Shown here in pieces: positions 55,672 through 64,000 of a stretch of 64,000 bases of DNA. The DNA lies in NCBI RefSeq assembly GCF_040250305.1, contig NZ_CP158190.1, positions 2,512,001-2,576,000 of the forward strand, given 5' to 3'. The number at the start of each line of letters is the position of its first letter. Position 1 is the first letter of the stretch. The position numbers were made by a program, and so were the translations under genes. The DNA comes from Peribacillus frigoritolerans (GTDB lineage Bacteria > Bacillota > Bacilli > Bacillales > DSM-1321). Below the pieces are notes generated by a model. It had not been told where the DNA came from. It was given only the letters and a program-made list of their open reading frames with translations, and made no database searches.

Positions 55672-55900
55672 AATAAATTTCGCCAGGTTGCTAAACTCTG
55701 TGTACTAAAAAATTGCGGTGTTCGCAGTCATCATTTTCTGCCTGCGTCGTTAAATACTTGATGTTGACGTATTCCGTTAAATTTTGATCGGTATTTGTTT
55801 ACATAACTATATTATGGTCTAATCGTTGAGAAGTCATATATATTTGAACTAAAATTTGGAGGTGTATATAATTCTATAAATATAGTATAGAAAGAATTAA

Positions 55901-56681
55901 ATGAAAACGTTAAAAAAGGGTTTTTAATCGTGTTAGCAAGTTTTGTTTTTCATTACTAAACATTTCGATACCGGTTTCAGCTCATGAAACTAAATCAAAA
56001 CGAACGGTAATAACCAGTGAGGATGGATCAGTAGTTCTAACTCAAATAAAAAAGGATGTTTGGGTACATACAACATATACGGAAATCCAAGGTAATAAGA
56101 TTTGTGCGAATGGTCTGGTACTTAATACTTCAAAAGGAATCGTCTTAGTTGATGCAGCTTGGGACGATATACTGGCAAAGCAAATATTGGATATGATAAA
56201 AAAGGAATTCAAAAAACCTGTCAAGTGGGCAATAGTAACTCACCACAAATACGATAGAATTGGCGGGATACAGGCATTATTGGATCAAAACTAAAAACGG
56301 TAAGCACTCCTGAAACTGCAAGATTGGCAGAAGAGTTCAACTATCCTATGCCCGATCCTTCACTGGATTCAATGGCATCAACTTTAAAAGTTGGGAATAT
56401 GAAAATCGAAATATACTTCCCCGGGGAAGCCCATACTTCTGATAACATGACGATATGGCTTCCAAAGTATAACTTAATTATTTGGTGATATGATCTTTGC
56501 ACTGGAACAAAAGAATTCGGGGATCATAGATGAAGCTAACATGGAAGCTTGGCCAAATACGATGAAGAATTTAATGTATGTGTATAAAGATGCGAAAATC
56601 GTTATTCCTGGTCATAAAAATTGGGGAGATTTCAGTTTGCTTCCACATACATTGGAAATTGTCCAGAATCATGGAAAATGA
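55901..56681 (+). pseudogene. Decayed subclass B1 metallo-beta-lactamase-like gene
   Basis: Signal-peptide remnant (MKTLKKGF), then VVLTQIKKDVWVHTTYTEIQ, GIVLVDAAWDD, VTHHKYDRIGG, FPGEAHTSDNMTIWLPKYN and PGHKNWGDFSLLPHTLEIVQ, all BcII-type landmarks. Frameshifts near 55920, 56275 and 56487 break the frame. The usual HAHAD zinc motif reads HHKYD (second His replaced by Lys) and the Cys ligand segment is lost. It is non-functional as read. Confidence 0.78.
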
Positions 56682-56773
56682 ATTAATTAATTCTCATTCA
56701 CTTCTAATCTTTAAGCAACTTGTCCACACCTTCCATCAGTCCATGCATATACAATAGTAAGGAGGGTGTTAGT

Positions 56774-56896
56774 ATGCAGATAAATTGTTGTTATGAAGAA
56801 AAATGTTTTGAGAACAATGACCCAAGTACAGTATGGTTTCCTGGAAAACGTTGTGAATGTAAAAAATGCAAAAAAAACAAGCATCGTTTTCATTAA
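56774..56896 (+). CDS. 40-residue cysteine-rich peptide
   Basis: MQINCCYEEKCFENNDPSTV continues to a C-terminal CECKKCKKNKHRFH. Six cysteines in 40 residues and a very basic tail suggest metal or nucleic-acid binding. GGAGGG lies seven bases before the ATG, a strong site, and a terminator follows 44 bases after the stop. It lies between a pseudogene and unrelated genes, with no recognisable family. Confidence 0.6.
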   Translation: MQINCCYEEKCFENNDPSTVWFPGKRCECKKCKKNKHRFH

Positions 56897-56939
56897 TCAC
56901 TAAATGAATGAAACAACTGTAAAACAATTGTTCAACAGG

Positions 56940-56964
56940 GGCAGTCCTAGTGGCTGCCTTTTTT
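56940..56964 (+). terminator. Terminator after the cysteine-rich peptide gene
   Basis: GGCAG and CTGCC around a nine-base loop, followed by six T. Confidence 0.7.
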
Positions 56965-57010
56965 ATTTGGACATGAAGTTGATGGTGAGTAATGCTCTGA
57001 AATATAAAAG

Positions 57011-57050
57011 CTTAAAAACACTCAACCGTGATGGCTGAGTGTTTTTAAGC
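57011..57050 (-). terminator. Bidirectional terminator
   Basis: CTTAAAAACACTCA and its exact complement form a 14-base-pair stem reaching the stop codon of the minus-strand gene at 57050. Confidence 0.8.
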
Positions 57051-57295
57051 TAGTCTTTCTTAAGAATCTGCCTGCTTTGCTGAATGATTTCATTATTTTT
57101 ATTAATCGCTTCAACATTGTTTAATTTAACATGGTCATTGATCAATTCATTGTCTTCCATATATTCAAGTAACAATTCGACGGATTTATCCAATAATCTT
57201 TCCAGTGGGATTACCCTTTCTTCTGCCAAACGAGTGAGCCGCATGTTTAAATGTGAAGCGAGTGAGGAAACGAATGGATCTCTACCTTCGTTCAT
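57050..57295 (-). CDS. Small helical hypothetical protein
   Basis: An 81-residue soluble protein (MNEGRDPFVSSLASHLNMRL; LERLLDKSVELLLEYMEDNE) that looks wholly helical. AGGAAGGGGG precedes this ATG; longer frames from 57364 include that site. I recognise no family. Confidence 0.6.
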   Translation of the reverse strand: MNEGRDPFVSSLASHLNMRLTRLAEERVIPLERLLDKSVELLLEYMEDNELINDHVKLNNVEAINKNNEIIQQSRQILKKD

Positions 57296-57763
57296 TTGCC
57301 ATGCCCCCTTCCTCTTTAATAGCTTCATTATATGATGGAAATGATTGGAAGGCAAATGGAACAAAATTAATGAAAAGATGGTTAAATCGATTGAAAGTGT
57401 GCTGGTAGCTGGATGATTTTTGAATCGGAAGCTGTCAATTATTTATTTATATTACGCAATCTTTAATAATTTTTTTGCATAAAAAATAGAAGCTACCCAA
57501 AATAGATAGCTCCTCATTTGTTTTATTTATGCCAATTACTAAACTGGTCCATTAAGACTCTAAAGTGATTTGAAATTTTTGATGTAATGCAAGGTATATA
57601 GAATGTTATAAGTTTATTGAACTAAAGTTAATACCTAAATAAAAGGGCGTTTCCACACAATGAGTTTTCGAACCAACTAAATTAGTATCTACTACAGGAA
57701 TTCCCAAGAAATTGAACAACAATCTGTATTAGTTGATGTAACGGATAGCGCAACCCCAAAGTC
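57296..57763. other. Intergenic stretch
   Basis: No supported gene. It separates two minus-strand genes, is AT-rich, and has only a weak hairpin near 57490-57515 (GAAGCTACC / GATAGCTCC). Confidence 0.45.
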
Positions 57764-57794
57764 TTATTTTAGTTTAACCAAAATAAGACTTTGG
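57756..57794 (-). terminator. Hairpin at the end of rsbP
   Basis: CCAAAGTCTTATTTT and its exact complement form a 15-base-pair stem that includes the last codons and the stop of rsbP. There is no clear T run, so it may stabilise the 3' end rather than terminate. Confidence 0.55.
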
Positions 57795-58975
57795 TCATCT
57801 TTACGTTGGTCAGTGTCCTCTTCATTTCTAAGCGATTGTATAATTTCCTCTTTAAGTGTAGATAAAGGGGCAGCCGAATAGGTCTTTAACAATGAGCATA
57901 AACGGTCTGAACCTAGAGGTTCTTCAACTCCATCTGTATAAAGGCAGAGCTTACTGTCCTTATTGTATGTAAGGGTATTTGTTTTAAAAATAATTTCTTC
58001 AAACATCCCGAGTGGAGGCCGATTAGAACGCAACTGATATTGTTTTCCGTTTATATCCTGTAAAAGAACGGAAGGATGGCCTGCATTAATATAATTAATT
58101 TCTCTCTTATCAGTATCGATTAAAAGGTAGACGGCTGTGCAGTAATGCCAAGTTTCACTTGTGTTTTTGAATAAAGAATGAAGGTGATCATCTAATTCCT
58201 TCATCACAGTTTTCACTTCAGAACCTTTTAAAATTAATCTCTGAAATATGGAATGAAGTGACATGGTTATGAGAGCTGAAGAAAGCCCGTGCCCCATCAC
58301 ATCAAGTAGGATAAGCCCATACCGTTGGGCGTCAATTTGGTAAAATCCATATAGATCACCTGATAATTGATTGGAACCTTTATAATACGCTTGAATTTCA
58401 AGATGTTCATTACTAATAGGAACAGTTAATAGTGTCTCTTGGATTTTTTTAGCAAGATCCATTTCTCTTTCTGTATCTACTTTGTATTTTTCGTTTTTTT
58501 CGTTTAATTCAATAAGTTTATCCTTTTGCATTTTCATCGTTTCATGAGCAGTCTCTAAATCAGAATAAGCCTTATTCCTAGCATTTAAAGCGGTCACTGC
58601 CTCTTTTTTCGCTATAAGAAGCTCATTTTCTAATTCGTTTCTTTTTCGCATTGGAATCACCACACACTCAATAATGGTTCTTCCATCTCGCTCTCTTTGA
58701 ACAGCGTTTAGTAACACAGGTATTTCTTCTTCGTCTTCAGACTTTAAGGATATATATATTTCCTCAATGTGATTTTCTAACTTAATCAGAGGAACAAGAT
58801 AAAGCTGATGAAAGAGTATAGCAGAAGCCGAAAGGATAAAATTAATATGCTGTCCCTTCAAATCATCGAGATTATACCCCAATAATTTAAGTAAGGTTTG
58901 ATTAACGGATAAAATTGTATCTTCTTCTGATAAAGTTAAATATCCGCAGGGTGCCTCATTCAGTTGTTCATTCAC
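57764..58975 (-). CDS. rsbP: PAS/PP2C serine phosphatase RsbP
   Basis: A 403-residue protein, the same length as B. subtilis RsbP and very similar at the start (NEAPCGYLTLSEED). It has a PAS domain (residues 1-110), a coiled coil (about 110-180) and a PP2C/SpoIIE phosphatase domain (195-403) with metal-binding acids in LSGDLYGFYQID, LDVMGHGLSSA and YTDGV. RsbP dephosphorylates RsbV-P and so activates sigma-B under energy stress. It follows rsbQ after 22 bases. Confidence 0.93.
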   Translation of the reverse strand: MNEQLNEAPCGYLTLSEEDTILSVNQTLLKLLGYNLDDLKGQHINFILSASAILFHQLYLVPLIKLENHIEEIYISLKSEDEEEIPVLLNAVQRERDGRTIIECVVIPMRKRNELENELLIAKKEAVTALNARNKAYSDLETAHETMKMQKDKLIELNEKNEKYKVDTEREMDLAKKIQETLLTVPISNEHLEIQAYYKGSNQLSGDLYGFYQIDAQRYGLILLDVMGHGLSSALITMSLHSIFQRLILKGSEVKTVMKELDDHLHSLFKNTSETWHYCTAVYLLIDTDKREINYINAGHPSVLLQDINGKQYQLRSNRPPLGMFEEIIFKTNTLTYNKDSKLCLYTDGVEEPLGSDRLCSLLKTYSAAPLSTLKEEIIQSLRNEEDTDQRKDDQSLILVKLK

Positions 58976-58997
58976 AAAAATTCACACCCATCTCTAT

Positions 58998-59819
58998 CTA
59001 TAAATCGTTTGTCGGAAATTCATCCAAAAACTGTCTAATTAAGAATATCGTCTCTTCAGGATGACTCATATGTGGACAGTGTCCTGTTGCTTTCATCACT
59101 TTCAATGTACTATCAGGAAGATGCTTATGAATATATTCTCCTACTGCTGACGGAGCAATAACATCTTCTGAACATTGCAAAATGAGTGATGGTACTTTTA
59201 CTTTTGGTAAGTCTTTACGGTTATCAGCAAAAAAGGTAACCTCCGCAAATTGTCGAGCGATAATGGGATCAGTAGAACAAAAACGATTCTCTAGCTCCCG
59301 TTTAAGCTCTGGTCGATCTGGATTATTCATTACCGTTCCAGCAAAGGCGGTTGCCCAGCCTATATAATTTTTGTCCATCATATCAATCAATCCTAAAAGT
59401 TGTTCTTTTTCGAATCCTCCGTAATAATCATTAGGGAGATTCAAGTAGCAAGGAGAAGGACCAACCAGAACAAGTTTAGAAAAATATTCTGGATGTTTAA
59501 TTGATGCCAGCATGCCGATCACACATCCGACAGAGTGTCCAACAAATATAGCATCTTTTAGGTCTAATGCGGAACAAACATCAAGTACATCTTGTGCATA
59601 CCCTTCAAGAGTACTGTATCTTTCCACGTTATATGCCTGTATATCTGAATTACCTGACCCAACATAGTCAAATAGGATAATTTGGTATTCATCTTCGAAG
59701 TCTTTTGCAACTGATTGCCAGACATTTTGATCACAACCAAAACCTGGGGCAAATATCATTGGTCGTGTACCACTTCCTTTAAGCTTTACATTATTACGCA
59801 ATAAAATATTGGGATTCAT
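58998..59819 (-). CDS. rsbQ: Alpha/beta hydrolase RsbQ
   Basis: A 273-residue hydrolase with the nucleophile elbow GHSVG (Ser96, the same number as in B. subtilis RsbQ) and [12 protein letters not shown] carrying the catalytic His near 247. It is needed for RsbP to respond to energy stress, probably by supplying a small ligand to the PAS domain. ATG 59819 follows GAAGGAGC; the ATG five codons earlier is part of that site. Confidence 0.93.
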   Translation of the reverse strand: MNPNILLRNNVKLKGSGTRPMIFAPGFGCDQNVWQSVAKDFEDEYQIILFDYVGSGNSDIQAYNVERYSTLEGYAQDVLDVCSALDLKDAIFVGHSVGCVIGMLASIKHPEYFSKLVLVGPSPCYLNLPNDYYGGFEKEQLLGLIDMMDKNYIGWATAFAGTVMNNPDRPELKRELENRFCSTDPIIARQFAEVTFFADNRKDLPKVKVPSLILQCSEDVIAPSAVGEYIHKHLPDSTLKVMKATGHCPHMSHPEETIFLIRQFLDEFPTNDL

Positions 59820-60165
59820 GATTAGCTCCTTCATTAGAAGATATACTTACTATATGTTAACACTAACCTTATTCGAATTAAAGAATTACACTTTAGTACC
59901 AAATCGGTGGAACTTATGTTTAACTTCACCATGATTTACTTGAACTGAAAATTGTCACAGTATCTATTTACCTTAAAAGTTCTGTCAACCTTTTACCATG
60001 GTAAGTAATGATCGGTTTTCATAGTCTTAGATTTGCTGGTCAGTGAGTACGAGGAATCACATTTTCTCCTCAAACCATCATTTAAGATCTATTAATAAAA
60101 ATGAATAATCATCAAACTATGATTTACAAAGGCACTCGCTTTAAAATGAACTTGAAGGGGGGAGA
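59820..60165. other. Intergenic stretch upstream of rsbQ
   Basis: It should hold the rsbQ promoter on the minus strand. I see no clear gene or hairpin; a GAAGGGGGGAG site near its end belongs to the short frame at 60166. Confidence 0.45.
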
Positions 60166-60293
60166 TTGATACACTTCGTGGAGTTTCAAGACTTTTGGAA
60201 ACTCTTAGACTAACGTATGCACGAACTTCTTATATACGGAAAAGGCCGACAACGTTCCTTGATAATTAGCCTTTGGAAAGGCTAATTTTTTTA
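60166..60293 (+). promoter_or_regulatory. Attenuator-like leader: 15-codon frame plus terminator
   Basis: A TTG-started frame of 15 codons (MIHFVEFQDFWKLLD, 60166-60213) follows a very strong ribosome binding site (GAAGGGGGGAG). Then AAAGGC (60241-60246) can pair with GCCTTT (60269-60274), which is also the left arm of a terminator (AATTAGCCTTT / AAAGGCTAATT, 60264-60287, then seven T). Mutually exclusive pairing after a short leader frame is the layout of ribosome-mediated attenuation. No sizeable gene follows within 480 bases. Confidence 0.5.
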
Positions 60294-60569
60294 AAAGGGA
60301 TTATGTATAGGGGATCCATGAGGGGTTTTTTAATTAGATCGAAATATATGGCCCGTGATGTGATTCAATCCACTGTTCTAGAGTGTAAATTCTTTTTAGA
60401 AAACATTTTGTAGAGAGCCGAGATAAGTGGGGTTTTGAGAAGTATTGACTGATTATGTGAAGTTCTTTAATTCAATTTATCTATTTTATAATCATGATAG
60501 AAACGCGACAAAAAATACATTACCCTAATTTATGTCTATATTTGAATAGATAAGATGGGGGTTTTTATA
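60294..60569. other. Intergenic stretch
   Basis: No supported gene; AT-rich DNA between the leader terminator and a short hydrophobic frame. Confidence 0.4.
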
Positions 60570-60680
60570 ATGGGTAATTTAAACTTCTCCCTTTTTCTGA
60601 TTCAAATCCTTCAATATGGATTCACCCTATCTTTAAGAAATTTTCTGATTACTAATTGGAGATCATTAAAATGCGGCTAG
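60570..60680 (+). CDS. Possible 36-residue hydrophobic peptide
   Basis: MGNLNFSLFLIQILQYGFTL and a basic end, with GATGGGGG about nine bases before the ATG. Size and composition fit a small membrane peptide, but nothing else supports it; it could also be chance. Confidence 0.3.
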   Translation: MGNLNFSLFLIQILQYGFTLSLRNFLITNWRSLKCG

Positions 60681-60789
60681 CTTCAGTTTTTTGCGCAAAA
60701 TAATTATTTAAATAATAAATCAATATCGAACGCCTTCTTTGTTTTTCCTGTATAATAATACTATATTTTACATTTGGGAGGGATTATTT

Positions 60790-60999
60790 ATGGACCAAGC
60801 CAGCAGTTTAATAGGGCTTTTTGCAATCATACCGATTTTATTTTATTTGGGACTTATTGTATTAAGTGTTTATTTCATAATTAAGATAATTAAATTCATC
60901 AATGCAAAGACAAGATTAGATCAAGAAAGAAATGAAAAGCTGGATGAGTTGATAAGGGTAATTGGTAAAGAAAAAGAAGATCAAAATATGCCTTTATAA
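60790..60999 (+). CDS. Small single-span membrane protein
   Basis: A 69-residue protein: one long hydrophobic stretch (IGLFAIIPILFYLGLIVLSV) then a charged helix (LDQERNEKLDELIRVIGKEK). GGGAGGG precedes this ATG; the frame from 60739 is only upstream DNA. The family is not recognised. Confidence 0.65.
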   Translation: MDQASSLIGLFAIIPILFYLGLIVLSVYFIIKIIKFINAKTRLDQERNEKLDELIRVIGKEKEDQNMPL

Positions 61000-61008
61000 T
61001 AGTTGAAA

Positions 61009-61040
61009 AGCACAGCCCCATTTAGGGTTGTGCTTTTTTT
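61009..61040 (+). terminator. Terminator
   Basis: AGCACAGCCC and GGGTTGTGCT pair (one G-T), followed by seven T. Confidence 0.82.
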
Positions 61041-61157
61041 ATTTAAGAACGATGAACCTATACTAGGTCCTCATAAAAGGGCGTTTTTTTTGTAACGTCA
61101 AGGTAGGTGTACAAGCATTTCCTAATTAGCACCATAACATATTAGGAGGTGATTGAA

Positions 61158-62120
61158 TTGACGGTTAAATTAGAAACTTTATTGGATCGTTCAGAAAAGA
61201 ATATGGGCAGCGGAATTCATCCAGTCGTAAAAGAATCAGCATTGGAAATGGTTAAACGGGCATATCAAGAAGGCATTTTCGTGCAAATCAGCGCAGGTTA
61301 TCGGTCTATGGAAGAGCAAGCAAAGCTATATGGTCAAGGTCGCCTAGGATATATCTACGATGGTAAAAACTATAGTAATCTATCAAAACCGAGAGTGACC
61401 AACGCGATGCCAGGTCAATCTTACCATAACTATGGACTAGCCATTGATTATTTCATAGTCAGTGATGATGGAAAGAATGCAATATGGACGGTTGATGCAA
61501 AATGGAAACGGGTAGCGGCTATTGGTAAATCCTTGGGCTTTGCATGGGGAGGAGATTGGTCAAGCTTTAAAGACTATCCGCACTTGGATATGACGGCCGG
61601 ACTGACTTATTCTCAGTTAAAAGCGGGAGCAAAGCCTGTACTGATATCAAAAGTTAAAGGAACAACCCCACCAGCTACACAAGTCGAATCCGAAGTCATT
61701 GTAAAAGATACACCAGCAAAGGACAGCGGCAACCAAACTATCAAGTCCATTCAAAGGACATTAAATAGCAGATATAATGCGAAAATAGATGTTGATGGAT
61801 ATTATGGTCCCAATACTAAAAAAGCGCTGATCAAGGGTTTTCAAACCGAATTGAATAAACAATATGGTGCAAAGATTAATGTTGATGGAATATGGGGACC
61901 CCAAACAAAAGCGGCTTCACCTAATGTTAGGGAAGGGGCGGAAGGGAATATCACCTATATCCTTCAAGCTGCACTTTATTTGGAAGGACATAATCCACAT
62001 GGCATGGATGGTATCTTTGGAAGCGGAACGGAAATAGCTGTGAAGGCATTTCAAAGGGCCAATGGATTATCTGCAGACGGCATCGCCGGTGAAAATACCT
62101 TTGCAAAACTATTTGGATGA
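61158..62120 (+). CDS. M15-family L-alanyl-D-glutamate peptidase with peptidoglycan-binding repeats
   Basis: A 320-residue cell-wall hydrolase. The VanY/CwlK-type peptidase domain (residues 1-150) has zinc ligands in SYHNYGLAIDY and YPHLDM. Two PG_binding_1-type repeats follow (DVDGYYGPNTKKALIKGFQ near 210, MDGIFGSGTEIAVKAFQ near 290), with a degenerate copy (NVDGIWGPQTKAA) between. There is no signal peptide, so it resembles a phage-type endolysin or sporulation lysin. TTG 61158 is seven bases after AGGAGGTG; the GTG at 61149 lies within that site. Confidence 0.87.
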   Translation: MTVKLETLLDRSEKNMGSGIHPVVKESALEMVKRAYQEGIFVQISAGYRSMEEQAKLYGQGRLGYIYDGKNYSNLSKPRVTNAMPGQSYHNYGLAIDYFIVSDDGKNAIWTVDAKWKRVAAIGKSLGFAWGGDWSSFKDYPHLDMTAGLTYSQLKAGAKPVLISKVKGTTPPATQVESEVIVKDTPAKDSGNQTIKSIQRTLNSRYNAKIDVDGYYGPNTKKALIKGFQTELNKQYGAKINVDGIWGPQTKAASPNVREGAEGNITYILQAALYLEGHNPHGMDGIFGSGTEIAVKAFQRANGLSADGIAGENTFAKLFG

Positions 62121-62168
62121 TATTTGAATTTGAATAGAACTATAATGCTTAAAAGCAATCAGGTTAGC

Positions 62169-62198
62169 AAAAAAGCCCTTAAAAATGAGGGCTTTTTT
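62169..62198 (+). terminator. Terminator after the peptidase gene
   Basis: AAAAAAGCCCT and AGGGCTTTTTTT pair around a seven-base loop. Confidence 0.85.
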
Positions 62199-62250
62199 TG
62201 GATGAATGAAAAAATATTTTATAATAGCAGTTATTTTAAAAGTAAATATC

Positions 62251-62544
62251 TCAATCGTTTAAGAATCGAAGTATAAGAAACGTAAGAATACATATGGGGA
62301 CAAGAAATGTAACCGCATTTACGAAATGAAAGTACTTTAATGCGGAATGATTTTTGACTTTAATTACTAAATAGAAGAATGATAAAGTTGCGATCAATGG
62401 GCATAACAAGCCAAGATCAGTTAAAATGCTCGAAATTGGGTGGTTTATAACACTAAGTCCAATGAGGAATGAAGCAAGGCAGATAGCATTGATAACCGAC
62501 AAAATGGTTGGTATTAACAACAAGTTCTTTTTTACTGTCTCCAT
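62251..62544 (-). CDS. Small membrane protein, three to four helices
   Basis: A 97-residue hydrophobic protein (METVKKNLLLIPTILSVINA; HFVNAVTFLVPICILTFLIL). AGGAGGTG lies just before this ATG on the minus strand. The family is not recognised. Confidence 0.65.
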   Translation of the reverse strand: METVKKNLLLIPTILSVINAICLASFLIGLSVINHPISSILTDLGLLCPLIATLSFFYLVIKVKNHSALKYFHFVNAVTFLVPICILTFLILRFLND

Positions 62545-62828
62545 AAATTTCACCTCCTAGGTGATAATCCCACACGATATATCTTATAATATTCACTGAT
62601 TAGGCAGTAAAGCAAGATTAAGGCTTTGTTAAAGCAAAGGTTGATTAACTGTGTACAAATAGAAAATTTCAAAAATTGTCCATTCACTAAATGAATTGTA
62701 ATATTTATCGAGTATTTATCCACATTTTTGTTCACTTAAAATTGACTGAAAAATAATAGTTTTTTTAATTTCCCATCATATTTAGACAATATAGTTAAAG
62801 GAGGACATAACTTTATTGGAGGAAAAAA

Positions 62829-64000
62829 ATGAAAAAAATACGGAAAAAGCCAATTTTGCCTATAGTCTTTATTAGTCTGGCATCTGTGATGTTTCTAAGT
62901 GCAATTCCTGAAACTCCAGTTCAAGCAGAATTGAATGTTTCACAGTTACAAATGAAAAATCATTTGCTTCCGCTTGGTACGCCAAATTTGCAGGAGAAAA
63001 GAACTTCCATGAATCTAGCACCAGGAGTGAAGTATACCAAAATCAATCGTGGTGAAACATCTTCTAAAGACTTTTACACAGTGGATGTGGCATTTGTAGC
63101 AACACAAAAGCAGGCAAAGAAATTGTTGGAAAATTTAAAGAGAGACGGTTTCAAAAATGCTCGTATCATAAAAGAACCGGATCGGGCCGTGGATGACCGG
63201 AAAAAGGGACCGCTTGGGTACATTGTTCGCATCGGTCAATATCAGCTGGAAGCGGATGCAGCCGAAATGAGAAACAAGTTATCGGATAAGGGATATTCGG
63301 GACTGCGGACTGTGTATACGGGTGAAGACGGAGAGAAAACAACAGGACCATGGGTAGTGAACGTCCTTGAAGTGGATCAGGATCGATTTCATGGGCATGT
63401 GATGCCTGAGTTAGCAAATGATGCAGTGGCAGGAAAAGAAACATTGACCCAAATCGCTGGTAGAAATGATGCCATTGCAGGAGTTAATGCCGGATACTTT
63501 GTTGTAGGAGAGAAGGATGGAACACCAGGAGATCTTGCCGGTATATTCGCCAGCAAAGGTCAACTTGTCAGTGAAGCTATAAATGGACGTTCAGCTCTGA
63601 TTTTATCTTCTGTTGAAGAGAAGGCAAACATTGCATCTGTGTCCACGTCAATTCAGGCTACTTCATCTGATGGTGCGGTCAGGGAAGTGGATGGATTAAA
63701 TCGAAAGCCAGGATTAATCCGCAATTGTGGCGGTGTTGGAGGAGATACGACCACAGAACGGGCAAAACATGATTTTACTTGTAAGGATGAAAGTGAACTT
63801 ATCCAATATACGTCCGTATTTGGAGATAAGACAGAATCGGGCGAAGGTATGGAAGTGGTAGTAAATCATGCCGGGGTAGTGGGGGAAATTCGTAACAAGC
63901 GTGGGGGAGACATTCCAAGCGGTGGTTCTGTTCTTGCGGGAACGGGGGAGGCGGCAGAGTGGCTTCGTGACCATGCCCGACAAGGAATGAAGATTCAAGT
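62829..64000 (+). CDS. Secreted SPOR plus phosphodiester-glycosidase protein (runs off right edge)
   Basis: At least 390 residues. Signal peptide (MKKIRKKPILPIVFISLASV, cleavage near VQAE), a SPOR-like domain near residues 80-160 (FYTVDVAFVATQKQAKKLLE; GYIVRIGQYQLEADAAEMRN), then the start of a NAGPA-type phosphodiester glycosidase domain (AIAGVNAGYFVVGEKDGTPG near 215; GLIRNCGGVGGD near 295). Such proteins act on the cell wall or on glycan phosphodiesters. GGAGG lies ten bases before the ATG. The C-terminus is outside the window. Confidence 0.82.
   Translation, partial: MKKIRKKPILPIVFISLASVMFLSAIPETPVQAELNVSQLQMKNHLLPLGTPNLQEKRTSMNLAPGVKYTKINRGETSSKDFYTVDVAFVATQKQAKKLLENLKRDGFKNARIIKEPDRAVDDRKKGPLGYIVRIGQYQLEADAAEMRNKLSDKGYSGLRTVYTGEDGEKTTGPWVVNVLEVDQDRFHGHVMPELANDAVAGKETLTQIAGRNDAIAGVNAGYFVVGEKDGTPGDLAGIFASKGQLVSEAINGRSALILSSVEEKANIASVSTSIQATSSDGAVREVDGLNRKPGLIRNCGGVGGDTTTERAKHDFTCKDESELIQYTSVFGDKTESGEGMEVVVNHAGVVGEIRNKRGGDIPSGGSVLAGTGEAAEWLRDHARQGMKIQ

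Overview
The window is low-GC Bacillota DNA, clearly Bacillaceae. The gene sets and their order match Bacillus subtilis blocks: ythA-ythB, yngJ-I-H-HB-G-F-E, pncA/pncB/nadE, ywqH-I-J-K-L and rsbQ-rsbP. Genes are dense, have strong AGGAGG-type ribosome binding sites, and often start with TTG or GTG. A Peribacillus-like species is my guess; the genus cannot be fixed from the sequence alone.

Region 1 (1-20 kb) is ordinary chromosome. It holds the end of a flavin amine oxidase, a cytochrome bd-type quinol oxidase (YthA/YthB type) with a secreted protein, a TetR-family regulator, and a complete leucine/isovalerate catabolic operon. That operon encodes acyl-CoA dehydrogenase, acyl-CoA synthetase, both parts of a biotin-dependent carboxylase, HMG-CoA lyase and an enoyl-CoA hydratase. 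An NAD salvage operon follows, led by a Nudix/winged-helix regulator (NrtR-like) with a palindrome over its own -10 box. A serine beta-lactamase-fold protein and a few small unknown genes complete the region.

Region 2 (20.1-54.5 kb) is the remarkable part. A complete type VII secretion toxin operon (DUF5082 partner, DUF5344 partner, full-length LXG toxin with a WHH nuclease tip, two SMI1/KNR4 immunity genes) is followed by about 30 kb of tandem 'orphan' cassettes. Each cassette carries a piece of the same toxin linker with no start codon, then a different toxin tip, then its immunity gene. The tips are DNA/RNA non-specific nuclease (8 copies or remnants), HNH, WHH, YwqJ-type deaminase, Ntox15 and several unassigned kinds. 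Cassettes are separated by two kinds of conserved spacer. I count 22 intact immunity genes but only three uninterrupted toxin domains. The other toxins carry nonsense codons, frameshifts, deletions or, in one case, an internal inversion. I saw no transposase, integrase or recombinase gene. The pattern fits a silent archive of toxin tips that can replace the expressed tip by homologous recombination, together with a bank of immunity genes kept to resist relatives.

Region 3 (54.6-64 kb) returns to chromosome. It has a Fur-boxed siderophore-binding lipoprotein, a decayed metallo-beta-lactamase gene, a 40-residue cysteine-rich peptide gene, the RsbQ-RsbP energy-stress pair, an attenuator-like leader with no obvious target gene, an M15 peptidoglycan peptidase with binding repeats, small membrane proteins, and the start of a secreted SPOR/phosphodiester-glycosidase protein that runs off the right edge.

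Limits: all family calls are from reading translations. No database search, alignment score or structure prediction was run.
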